Positions 1 through 6,140 are shown, numbered from the stretch's first letter. The stretch: 6,140 nucleotides of DNA from Flavobacteriales bacterium (GCA_013214975.1 JABSPR010000400.1:1-6140); one strand, 5' to 3'. Numbers and translations: made by a program. The notes: generated by a model not told the origin, from the sequence alone.

Positions 1-591
1 ATCAATAAGAAGAATGTGTTTACCTGCTAACGGCTCTTTATTAACTACTACAAAAACATCTTTCATATTAAGCCATCGGTAAAACTTAGACTTATTCGTT
101 TGCGTTTCTCGTTCGGTGATTCTTTCAATACAATTAAAATTGTAGGGTCTATTCATGGAGGTTGCCAAACCCTTTACGATTTCTTCGCTTTGATTAAATC
201 CTCTTAATCGCAATTTCTTTTTGTGTAGAGGAATTGGAATAATGAGATCAATGTTCTTGAAATTTTCAGATTCGTTTAATTGGAGGCCGAGTAAATTTCC
301 AAGTGTTTGGCCCGTAAGTTTATTGGATTTATACTTTAAACTATGAATCATTTCTTGAACAATTCCTTTTTTATTATAATACAAGAATGCTGTGGAAGCT
401 TCTACTTTTACTTTCCCCCAAAAGAGTTTGTTCACGTTATTCTCGGGGTCATCGTGAAAGTTAGTTTTGGGTAAATCTATTTTGCATTGTGTGCAGAATG
501 CTCTTTCGTTTTGGAGTAATAAATTTTTACAGCCAGAACAGGTTGGTGGAAAGAATAAATCGAACAGGGTGGAAAGGAAATTGTTCATCAT
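1..591 (-). CDS. comF: ComF family protein (phosphoribosyltransferase-like), C-terminus cut by window edge
   Basis: Reading the minus strand from the ATG at 591 gives 197 open residues running off the left edge. Near the N-terminus are two CxxC pairs (C18/C21 in PTCSGC and C33/C36 in FCTQC), which fit the zinc-ribbon head of ComF proteins. Residues 119-134 read PIPLHKKKLRLRGFNQ, the ComF family signature, and T163-K167 with F170/R172 match the conserved stretch before the nucleotide-binding core. The frame stops at ILLID, exactly where the PRPP-binding loop (usually DDVxTTGxT) should begin, so about 30-40 residues are missing. ComF is needed for DNA uptake in competent bacteria and is related to E. 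coli GntX; its exact reaction is not settled. There are two adjacent ATGs (591 and 588); I chose the first, but nothing in the sequence decides between them. It is transcribed divergently from the secreted-protein gene at 669. Family assignment is very secure; a role in competence here is inferred from the family. Confidence 0.93.
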   Translation of the reverse strand, partial: MMNNFLSTLFDLFFPPTCSGCKNLLLQNERAFCTQCKIDLPKTNFHDDPENNVNKLFWGKVKVEASTAFLYYNKKGIVQEMIHSLKYKSNKLTGQTLGNLLGLQLNESENFKNIDLIIPIPLHKKKLRLRGFNQSEEIVKGLATSMNRPYNFNCIERITERETQTNKSKFYRWLNMKDVFVVVNKEPLAGKHILLID

Positions 592-616
592 TTTTGAAAG
601 GACTAATTTATTAATC

Positions 617-643
617 TTTGCGAATAAAAATAGATTAAATTTG
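617..643 (+). promoter_or_regulatory. Putative Bacteroidota promoter for the small secreted-protein gene
   Basis: TAAATTTG at 636-643 matches the Bacteroidota -7 consensus TAnnTTTG exactly, and TTTG at 617-620 could be the -33 element. The gap between them is 15 bp, shorter than the roughly 17-23 bp usually reported, so the -33 assignment is weak. Transcription would begin near 650 and give a leader of about 20 nt before the ATG at 669. A 7-bp inverted repeat (TTAATCT 611-617 and AGATTAA 632-638) overlaps both elements and could be an operator, but it could also be chance in AT-rich DNA. Confidence 0.45.
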
Positions 644-668
644 ATCGAACCAACTATACATTTCAATT

Positions 669-998
669 ATGAAAAAAGCAATTTTTGTTTTATTCCTTCT
701 GTTTTCTGCAGCAATAGTTTCACAAGCTGGAGAAGAGAATACTGTTGAAGTTAAAGACGAAATTGTTGAGGTGTCTTGTGGTCAATGCCAGTTCGGTTTG
801 GAAGGATCGGGGTGTAGTTTAGCTGTAAAAGTAAATGGGACGGCCTATTACGCAGATGGCTCTAGCATGGACGATCATGGTGATGCACATGGTGTAGACG
901 GGATGTGCTCAACTATTCGAAAAGCCAAAGTTACTGGTTCGGTTAAAAAGGATCGATTTCAAATAGCTGATATCGAATTGCTTGATACTGAGGAGTAA
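669..998 (+). CDS. Small secreted Cys/His/Asp-rich protein, DUF6370-like
   Basis: This 109-residue protein starts with a clear signal peptide: basic MKK, a hydrophobic stretch of about residues 4-17, and a signal peptidase I site likely after SQA at residue 20. The mature part of about 89 residues has C37-G-Q-C40, C49, an acidic/His cluster D68-D69-H70-G-D72-A-H74, and C80, followed by a short beta-rich tail (KAKVTGSV, RFQIADIELL). From memory this matches the Bacteroidota family DUF6370, in which the sequence around VSCGQCQFG and DDHGDAH is strongly conserved. The function is unknown. The arrangement of four Cys with His and Asp suggests a bound metal ion or two disulfides in the periplasm, but this is inference. 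The start is fixed by the signal peptide; there is no clear Shine-Dalgarno site, as usual in this phylum. It is transcribed away from comF, probably from the -7 element at 636-643, and is followed by 133 bp without a gene, so it may be monocistronic. Confidence 0.88.
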   Translation: MKKAIFVLFLLFSAAIVSQAGEENTVEVKDEIVEVSCGQCQFGLEGSGCSLAVKVNGTAYYADGSSMDDHGDAHGVDGMCSTIRKAKVTGSVKKDRFQIADIELLDTEE

Positions 999-1131
999 AT
1001 CGGGATCTCTTTACTTGATAAACCCATTCACAGTCAAGTGTTCATAACCCTTATTCGTCTTCTTTAAACCTATATGCAAAGTGGATTAATTTCGCTTCGC
1101 GAGGGCACAACAAACAGTATAAAACAAAGGT

Positions 1132-2106
1132 ATGTCAGAAAATCAAGAACCAGAAGAAGAGCAAAAAGGATCGGTACAACCAGAAATTCAAAGAGAAGAG
1201 ATCTCTTCTAAGAAGGGATTAGACAAGTTTAAGATCATTTCGATTATTCTATTTCTAATCATCCTTGGTTTGTTGTTTAAGATGAACAGCCAAAGAGATG
1301 CTATCGTTGTTGAAATTCAGAAGCAAGAGAAAATAGATTACGAGCGTAAAATGCTTGAAGAAGAACTTTCTGCACTACTTGCAGAATATGAGGACATGAC
1401 GACAAGTAATGATTCTTTAAATGCACAGTTGGTGGCGGAAAAAACCAAAATTGAAGAAATGCTTGTAGAATTAAAGCAAGGCAAAGATGATAAAGCATTA
1501 ACGGCCAAATACAAAAAAGAAGCAGAGACATTGAGGGGAATCATGAAGGGCTACATTGTTGCGATAGACTCTCTGAACACGATGAATCAAAACTTGACGG
1601 CTCAAAATACATGGGTAAGAAAAGTGTTGGTAGAAGAGCGTGTTGTTAATGAGACTTTGGTGGAAGAAAAGGGTCAACTACAGCAAAAAGTTCAGTTGAT
1701 GTCGTTGCTAAAAGCGTTTAATGCAAATGTTACACCTATCAAATTCCGATTTGGTAATGTAGAGTCTAAAACGAGTAGAGCAAGACGAGTAGATAAAATA
1801 GAAATCTGTTTTACACTTGCTGAAAATGAAATAGCGGATAAAGGTAAAAGAGATGTTTATGTTCGAATCTCCACCCCTTCAGGGAAGGTACTAGCAAAAG
1901 GAAGTAGCGAAGAGTACATGTTTAATTTTCCTGGAGGGAGAGGCTATTTTAGTATTAAGGAAGATTTGGACTATCAAGGAGAGGAGGTCGAAAAATGTAT
2001 TTACTGGTATCGTCAACAAGAAGAAATGGTTGAATCGGGAGAGTACGTTGTTAGCTTATTTTCCGATGGTGGTGAAATAGGTAAAATGTCTTTTAATCTA
2101 GAGTAA
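1132..2106 (+). CDS. Single-pass membrane protein with long coiled coil and C-terminal beta domain, function unknown
   Basis: The protein has 324 residues in four parts. Residues 1-33 are a very acidic, Glu/Gln-rich cytoplasmic tail ending in basic residues (KKGLDKFK). Residues 35-49 are one hydrophobic transmembrane helix (IISIILFLIILGLLF). Residues about 52-195 are rich in Glu, Lys, Leu and Gln with heptad-like spacing, predicting a long coiled coil on the periplasmic side if the charged tail is cytoplasmic. Residues about 196-324 look like a beta-strand domain (IKFRFGNV, KIEICFTLAEN, RDVYVRISTPSGKVL, GEYVVSLFSDG) with two Cys, C226 and C289. I recall similar proteins across Bacteroidota, often mislabelled as SMC or ParA because of the coiled coil; no Walker A motif is present, so it is not an ATPase. 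The ATG at 1132 is preceded by AAAGG too close to act as a normal ribosome-binding site. No clear TAnnTTTG promoter lies in the 133-bp gap before it; TAATTTCG at 1087-1094 is a one-mismatch match. The stop abuts that of the convergent large gene. Confidence 0.85.
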   Translation: MSENQEPEEEQKGSVQPEIQREEISSKKGLDKFKIISIILFLIILGLLFKMNSQRDAIVVEIQKQEKIDYERKMLEEELSALLAEYEDMTTSNDSLNAQLVAEKTKIEEMLVELKQGKDDKALTAKYKKEAETLRGIMKGYIVAIDSLNTMNQNLTAQNTWVRKVLVEERVVNETLVEEKGQLQQKVQLMSLLKAFNANVTPIKFRFGNVESKTSRARRVDKIEICFTLAENEIADKGKRDVYVRISTPSGKVLAKGSSEEYMFNFPGGRGYFSIKEDLDYQGEEVEKCIYWYRQQEEMVESGEYVVSLFSDGGEIGKMSFNLE

Positions 2107-2113
2107 TCTAGAA
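2094..2113. repeat. 10-bp tandem repeat forming a hairpin across two convergent stop codons; possible weak bidirectional terminator
   Basis: TAATCTAGAG (2094-2103) is followed directly by TAATCTAGAA (2104-2113), nine of ten bases identical. Because TCTAGA is its own reverse complement, the two copies (2097-2102 and 2107-2112) can pair as a 6-bp stem around GTAA (2103-2106), a GNRA-type tetraloop in the plus-strand transcript. The loop contains the TAA stop of the plus-strand gene, and the distal arm contains the TAG stop of the minus-strand gene. No U-tract follows on either strand, and the stem has only two G-C pairs, so function as an intrinsic terminator is doubtful. No better terminator is visible between the two genes because only one base separates their stop codons. 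Confidence 0.4.
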
Positions 2114-5100
2114 GAAGGCCCTTATTTGCGCGCCTCCAGTGTGTACCACGTTGGCAGTTTCTGAATATCGTCCATCATAGTTGATGCTAAGTTGCATATT
2201 GTTTGCAAGCTTTTTCTGGAATGATATTCTCCACGTTATGTTATTTCCATTCTGCAGCCCTTCTAACATTTCATAAGAAATGGATGAAGTATTAGGATCA
2301 TCAGACTTAGGGTCATAGTCTATTCGAATAAATTTGATTTCCGCCATAAGACTTCCTTTTGTTACAGAATTAAATTTTAGTTCAGCTCCGTATTCTTGAA
2401 TTAAGGCCGTTTCTTGATTATTGATTAGGTTCTTCTTGTTCTGATAATTGAATAAAGCACTAACTCTATAGGTTGAGTTGGGTTGTAAACTTAATTTGGT
2501 CTTTACTTTTTCGTATTCAATTTGATAATTTCTTGAACTAAAAGCCTCGGAGGAATTGTTTTTTTCTCCTCTATCGTAAAGGTTTGTGAGACTAATTTTT
2601 TTATTAATGTTCCATCGAAAGTTAGCACCCATTAGCTTGTCTCTGCGCTCATCAAACCCATTTACCAGAATCATTTTATTTCGTGTTTCTAAAGTGTGAA
2701 TATCGCCGCCAATTTTAGAATGGCCCTTGTTGAGAAATAAGATATTTCGTAAAGAGTAATTCTCAGTTATCAGATTTAGACTATCCGTTTTATTATAAAA
2801 AGGGTTGAAGGCGTTGAGAGTTAATTCGTTTTTTGTTTTTCGATCTATTCGAAATGTAGTCTGGGTAGACAGTTTAGATAGCACTTTCTTAATGCCCTTT
2901 TTGTTTTTCCAGATTATTGCCGGTTTTATATAGAGCGACTGATTAAATTGATTATTTGATGTCTTAACATATTGAGAGGTAGGGGTAAAGACTTTGATGA
3001 AATTTGCTTCGTTCATAATTTGTGCAACTTCAAATTCGTTCAATTCTTGAATGCCATCGTTGTCGTGGTCTTTCCATACATATGCTCCTTGGCCGATTGG
3101 TACTTCTAGATATTGAAACTCCTTTTTAACTTCTAAACCAGATCCTATCTCATAAAACGACCGAGTTGATATAGTTCCCTTGAATAATTTAAGAAGGTAT
3201 TCTAACCGATTTACTAAATTTTTATCCGCTTGATGTCCATAAAAGTTGGCTGTAGAATCCATAATCCGAAGTCGTCTGTATTCGGTTGTACTTTTAATTA
3301 TGCTGTTCTTGTTTTTCCGGATGTTCGTTGTTAGTCCTACACTTTCTCCTAAAGTTACATTTGAAAGAGAGTTACCTACAATGCCTTTATCTAGCCTGTG
3401 TTTATAGTTAAGCCTATATTTATTGGTTGCACTATCGGAGTTAGAAAGATATCCTTCTAAAGCGAGAAATTGATAACTGTCTCCGCTAACCAAACTGTCG
3501 GAACCTTTTTGCTTAAATAGGTTCTGTTCAAACTCTTCTTTCACCCCAATTGTAAACAGCTTGGTTGCTTTAGAAAAGTCTCCTTTTATTCTAGCAAAAC
3601 TATTCGAACGAACCGATTTTGTTTCTAGATAACTCGCCTTCACTTTGGCTTTAAATCCATTCTTATTGAGATTAGATTTGACTTCGTTTTTGAAGATGCT
3701 ATATTTCCCAGCTTCATTAAAGGAGTTGAAATTATATTGAATATTGCCTGTTTTCTTTTTTAACAGGTTGAATCCCACTTCAGTTAAATATTGCTTCTCC
3801 GTAAACGAGTTTTTCTGCAAATTCCAATCCCTTGTAAACTCTACAGATCGGAATCTTTCTATAGACGAATAATCTTCTTTAAGGCCTTCAAATGAAACGT
3901 GGGAAATTAGCCGCCAAGGATTACCAGTTGTGTCGTTAAATAGCTTGATATCGTTCACTATTTTGGCTCTAAACGCGTAGCCTACGTCGTTCTTTTTATC
4001 GTGTTCGGAAAATAGATTAATGTCGTTTTCAGATCGCGCTAAATTTAATATTGCCGTTGTGTTTTTTGTGATTTTGATCTCATTGTTTAACACAATCAAC
4101 TGCTTTTTACTGGGTGCTGCTAGTATCGATTTTGGAGCATAATTTCCTTGTGGAATTCCTGAAATTGGTTCTAGCCATTTGAAAACTTTTCCATTTGCTG
4201 AAGTATTAGCTTGTATATAGTTTCCAAAACCTTGACCGACATTACTGAATTTTACTCGATAGGAGATAGAGTCTTCATTTGTGGTGTATACGAATATATC
4301 TTTGTGTCCTAATGAGTCCATCATTCGATATAGTACTTCATCGTTGCTAAATGGCACTGCCAACTCTGTGTTAATTATGGCATTTTGTAATGAATCACCC
4401 GCATTAAATAAGATCAGCTTTTGCTCATCGGTTAGATCTTGTTGAAGGGATTGATTTCGGTTGTCTTGTTCGGAATAGTACTTCAAGCCTATTTTAAATT
4501 TTTCTGTTTCGAATTCTGTGGAGGTGTTATACATCGATCGGACATAGTTACGATCCGAATATTGAAATTCTACCACGATCCTTTTGTCCTTCGTAATCAT
4601 TCTTTTAGCAGTGAAGGTGATTTCGGCTGTGTTATAGTTAATCGTATAGTCGTGATCTTGACCTCTTTTCATTAACTCCCCATCTATAAATACCCTTTCT
4701 GTACCAGATAGCACGACTATAAATAACTCATTATTAGCACCGCTTAATTTATAAGGACCCTGTATGCCTTCTTGTCCTTGAGTTTGATAACGAGAAAATT
4801 TACCTTTTGAAATCGCCCCGGCAACTCTATTGTTTAAGGTTTGATCGGAATTATTATTTGAGCCTTTTGTTAAGTTTGAACTTGTCTCGAAAAGTCCTCC
4901 ACGGGCTTTTTTTAGAAATCGGAGAAAATAATCGGATCGTTCATCTATCCGAAAATCGCCAACGGTTAATTTTGATTTAGCGTCGTATAACTGAACATAT
5001 GCTTGATCAAACTCTTGAATTTGTGCTGTTGTTCCATCTGGTTGAATTGGGATATTCCTATCGGTGATAGCGGCTAGTATATTTACTCGCTCATTTAATT

Positions 5101-5614
5101 TTCCTGAGATTTGTAAATCTAAATTGGAACTAACCGAAAGGTCTTGGTTGTTTCCTATAGCTAGTCCTCTAGAAATACTGCCCGTTTTGGATAATCCAGA
5201 TGAGAGGTATGGAGAGTTTTTAGTTGGATTATGTGTGTACATAAATGGGTTTATCATGCCTTTTTCTGATGGTTCGAGAACCCTCAGGTCTTTGTGAAAT
5301 GTTTGTTTTTCCAATGCGATTGGAAACGTTCGGTATTGAATATTTACAGAGTCGTTTAGGTGGTGCCTAGTGAATTCTTTTGTGTGAATAATTTTTGCGG
5401 AACCGGGAAATTCGCGATAGTTTTTTTTTGGAATTAAGTTACCCGCCATATCAAATATATTAATGCTATTCGGCACAATGCTAAGTGAATCCAAAACGAG
5501 AGTATCCTTACCTATAACAGCTGAAATAGAATGCCAATTATTTAGGCTTTGCCCGTGCAGATTTAATTGAAATCCGATTAGTAAATAGAATAAAATGATG
5601 AATGCTAATCTCAA
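2108..5614 (-). CDS. Large predicted outer-membrane beta-barrel protein with a SprA-like N-terminal segment, function unknown
   Basis: This 1168-residue protein has an N-terminal signal sequence (RLAFIILFYLLIGF, residues 2-15, cleavage probably near HGQ at 20-22). Residues about 40-97 form a small beta-rich module ending in VNIQYRTFPI. Residues about 143-235 (TGSISRGLAIGNNQD, LDLQISGKLNE, AAITDRNIPIQPDG, QIQEFDQAYVQLY, LTVGDF) resemble a segment I know from SprA-type cell-surface proteins of Bacteroidota. Residues about 305-355 are a second beta module (DYTINYNTAEITFT, IVVEFQYSDR). The remainder has alternating polar/hydrophobic strands typical of an outer-membrane barrel and ends in Phe-Phe, as a BAM-recognised last strand would. 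D849-E860 matches a calcium EF-hand loop. SprA, the type 9 secretion translocon, is about twice as long, so this is at most a shorter relative. No type 9 C-terminal sorting domain or TonB box is evident. The start is TTG: upstream in frame there is only ATG directly followed by TGA (5650-5645), and the next internal ATG, residue 56, would lose the signal peptide. It stands alone on this strand. Confidence 0.85.
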   Translation of the reverse strand: MRLAFIILFYLLIGFQLNLHGQSLNNWHSISAVIGKDTLVLDSLSIVPNSINIFDMAGNLIPKKNYREFPGSAKIIHTKEFTRHHLNDSVNIQYRTFPIALEKQTFHKDLRVLEPSEKGMINPFMYTHNPTKNSPYLSSGLSKTGSISRGLAIGNNQDLSVSSNLDLQISGKLNERVNILAAITDRNIPIQPDGTTAQIQEFDQAYVQLYDAKSKLTVGDFRIDERSDYFLRFLKKARGGLFETSSNLTKGSNNNSDQTLNNRVAGAISKGKFSRYQTQGQEGIQGPYKLSGANNELFIVVLSGTERVFIDGELMKRGQDHDYTINYNTAEITFTAKRMITKDKRIVVEFQYSDRNYVRSMYNTSTEFETEKFKIGLKYYSEQDNRNQSLQQDLTDEQKLILFNAGDSLQNAIINTELAVPFSNDEVLYRMMDSLGHKDIFVYTTNEDSISYRVKFSNVGQGFGNYIQANTSANGKVFKWLEPISGIPQGNYAPKSILAAPSKKQLIVLNNEIKITKNTTAILNLARSENDINLFSEHDKKNDVGYAFRAKIVNDIKLFNDTTGNPWRLISHVSFEGLKEDYSSIERFRSVEFTRDWNLQKNSFTEKQYLTEVGFNLLKKKTGNIQYNFNSFNEAGKYSIFKNEVKSNLNKNGFKAKVKASYLETKSVRSNSFARIKGDFSKATKLFTIGVKEEFEQNLFKQKGSDSLVSGDSYQFLALEGYLSNSDSATNKYRLNYKHRLDKGIVGNSLSNVTLGESVGLTTNIRKNKNSIIKSTTEYRRLRIMDSTANFYGHQADKNLVNRLEYLLKLFKGTISTRSFYEIGSGLEVKKEFQYLEVPIGQGAYVWKDHDNDGIQELNEFEVAQIMNEANFIKVFTPTSQYVKTSNNQFNQSLYIKPAIIWKNKKGIKKVLSKLSTQTTFRIDRKTKNELTLNAFNPFYNKTDSLNLITENYSLRNILFLNKGHSKIGGDIHTLETRNKMILVNGFDERRDKLMGANFRWNINKKISLTNLYDRGEKNNSSEAFSSRNYQIEYEKVKTKLSLQPNSTYRVSALFNYQNKKNLINNQETALIQEYGAELKFNSVTKGSLMAEIKFIRIDYDPKSDDPNTSSISYEMLEGLQNGNNITWRISFQKKLANNMQLSINYDGRYSETANVVHTGGAQIRAFF

Positions 5615-5654
5615 TAAATAGGCTTGTTGGACAATATAATAGGTTCACATCAGA

Positions 5655-5678
5655 TCCAATTATAATGGTCTAATTGGA
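5655..5678. promoter_or_regulatory. 8-bp perfect inverted repeat upstream of the large outer-membrane protein gene; possible operator or leader hairpin
   Basis: TCCAATTA (5655-5662) and TAATTGGA (5671-5678) are exact reverse complements separated by 8 bases. The repeat ends 40 bases before the TTG start of the minus-strand gene. Its arm overlaps TATAATTG (minus strand, 5664-5657), a one-mismatch match to the Bacteroidota -7 element; no well-spaced -33 element is visible. It could be a dimeric regulator site over the promoter or a hairpin in the mRNA leader. An inverted repeat of this size can also occur by chance in AT-rich DNA. Confidence 0.3.
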
Positions 5679-5788
5679 GTAAAGCTAATTCAATCATGTA
5701 CAAGGGATGAAAATAAATAAAAGAATGTAAAACTGAGATCAACTTTTTATCGAATTTCTGATATATAAATAATCACTATAAACGACGT

Positions 5789-5814
5789 TTTGTGGGTATC
5801 AATACATATATTTG
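5789..5814 (+). promoter_or_regulatory. Putative Bacteroidota promoter for the substrate-binding lipoprotein gene
   Basis: TATATTTG at 5807-5814 is an exact match to the -7 consensus TAnnTTTG, and TTTG at 5789-5792 may serve as the -33 element with a 14-bp gap, shorter than usual. The predicted start of transcription is near 5821, about 24 bases before the ATG at 5845. The position, strand and match to the -7 element make it the best promoter candidate in the window. Confidence 0.5.
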
Positions 5815-5844
5815 TAGATTCTCACAACAAAATTGAAGTTATTC

Positions 5845-6140
5845 ATGTTGAAAAGTCTCAAAATATTAGCATTATGCGCAGCACTATTTCTAGTTGCGTG
5901 TTCTTCTGGAGGAAAAAAAGGAACGAAAGGTACACAGGCTAAAGGCGGTGTATACTATGGTGGTGTATTTAGATATAACGAGATAGAAAACTATAAAAGT
6001 TTTTATCCATTGTTCTGTACGTTGGCTCCAGGATGGAGAATAGCAGATCAGATGTACGAAGGGTTAGTTGATTTAGATCAAACTACGCTGAAGATAAAAG
6101 CTGAACTAGCCGAAAGCTGGGAGTACAACGAAGAAACAAA
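5845..6140 (+). CDS. ABC transporter substrate-binding lipoprotein (SBP_bac_5 / OppA-DppA type), C-terminus cut by window edge
   Basis: The frame from the ATG at 5845 stays open for 98 codons plus two bases to the window edge. Residues 1-18 form a lipoprotein signal peptide (basic MLKSLK, hydrophobic core) with a lipobox FLVAC, so C19 would be lipidated. A Gly/Lys/Ser-rich linker (20-35) follows. The mature domain begins with GGVFRYNE, and the stretch PGWRIADQMYEGLVDLD (62-78) followed by LAESWEYNEE (88-97) is the typical opening of family 5 solute-binding proteins for oligopeptides, dipeptides or nickel; full proteins have about 500-600 residues. It would deliver substrate to an ABC importer, whose genes are not in the window. 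No acidic cluster follows C19, so I see no sign of the Bacteroidota surface lipoprotein export signal and expect it to face the periplasm. The substrate cannot be told from this fragment. An A7 run at 5913-5919 lies in codons 23-25. Transcription is probably from the -7 element at 5807-5814. Confidence 0.9.
   Translation, partial: MLKSLKILALCAALFLVACSSGGKKGTKGTQAKGGVYYGGVFRYNEIENYKSFYPLFCTLAPGWRIADQMYEGLVDLDQTTLKIKAELAESWEYNEET

Noticed and set aside
651..658. Minus-strand TATAGTTG as a -7 element for comF
   Set aside because: It has one mismatch in the key TTTG part and no supporting -33 element, so it was not listed as a feature.
467..748. Plus-strand open frame of 93 codons
   Set aside because: It runs opposite to the ComF coding sequence and overlaps the start of the signal-peptide protein in another frame; its translation shows no family features.
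994..1015. AGTAAA/TTTACT inverted repeat at the end of the small secreted-protein gene as a terminator
   Set aside because: The 6-bp stem is AT-rich with a single G-C pair, has a 10-base loop and overlaps the stop codon; no U-tract follows.
1092..1102. TCGC-TTC-GCGA mini-hairpin before the coiled-coil gene
   Set aside because: It has a 4-bp stem with no U-tract; very short and likely incidental.
1301..1544. Two minus-strand open frames inside the coiled-coil gene
   Set aside because: They are antisense to a well-supported coding region, have no recognisable domain, and arise from its repetitive GAA/AAA codon use.
1132..2106. SMC or ParA-type ATPase annotation for the coiled-coil protein
   Set aside because: There is no Walker A or B motif; the resemblance is only to coiled-coil composition.
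4439..5297. Two plus-strand open frames (4439-4675 and 5064-5297) inside the large outer-membrane protein gene
   Set aside because: Both lie antisense to a continuous 1168-codon frame with clear family features; no promoter or homology supports them.
5913..5919. A7 run in the lipoprotein gene as a programmed frameshift site
   Set aside because: The frame continues correctly into family-typical sequence, and there is no overlapping frame or downstream structure to suggest recoding.

Overview
The window looks like a piece of a Bacteroidota chromosome, most likely Flavobacteriales or a close relative. The base composition is AT-rich. Ribosome-binding sites of the Shine-Dalgarno type are absent or poor. 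Two intergenic regions carry a Bacteroidota-type -7 promoter element (TAnnTTTG). The protein families present (a Bacteroidota-style ComF, a DUF6370-like secreted protein, a SprA-like outer-membrane protein) also fit this phylum. I see no tRNA or rRNA gene, CRISPR array, insertion sequence or phage gene.

Layout from left to right. Positions 1-591 (minus strand) hold the first 197 residues of a ComF-family phosphoribosyltransferase-like protein, cut by the left edge just before its PRPP loop. A 77-bp divergent intergenic region separates it from a small secreted Cys/His/Asp-rich protein at 669-998 (plus strand, DUF6370-like). After a 133-bp gap comes 1132-2106 (plus strand), a single-pass membrane protein with a long coiled coil and a C-terminal beta-rich domain. 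It meets, tail to tail with one base between the stop codons, a 1168-residue predicted outer-membrane beta-barrel protein at 5614-2108 (minus strand). That gene has only a TTG start. A 230-bp divergent region follows, with an 8-bp perfect inverted repeat and a good -7 element. The start of an oligopeptide/nickel-type ABC transporter substrate-binding lipoprotein (5845 onward, plus strand) is cut by the right edge.

The five genes do not form an obvious operon: orientation changes between most neighbours, and none share a clear pathway. Common to four of them is an envelope location: one secreted protein, one inner-membrane anchored coiled coil, one outer-membrane protein and one lipoprotein. 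I find no strong evidence of a new multi-gene system. The points most worth a second look are the large unnamed SprA-like barrel protein (TTG start with an in-frame ATG-TGA just upstream, an A9 tract near its 5' end, an EF-hand-like loop, and two similar beta modules) and the extremely tight convergent stop-codon junction built on a 10-bp tandem repeat that can fold into a hairpin.
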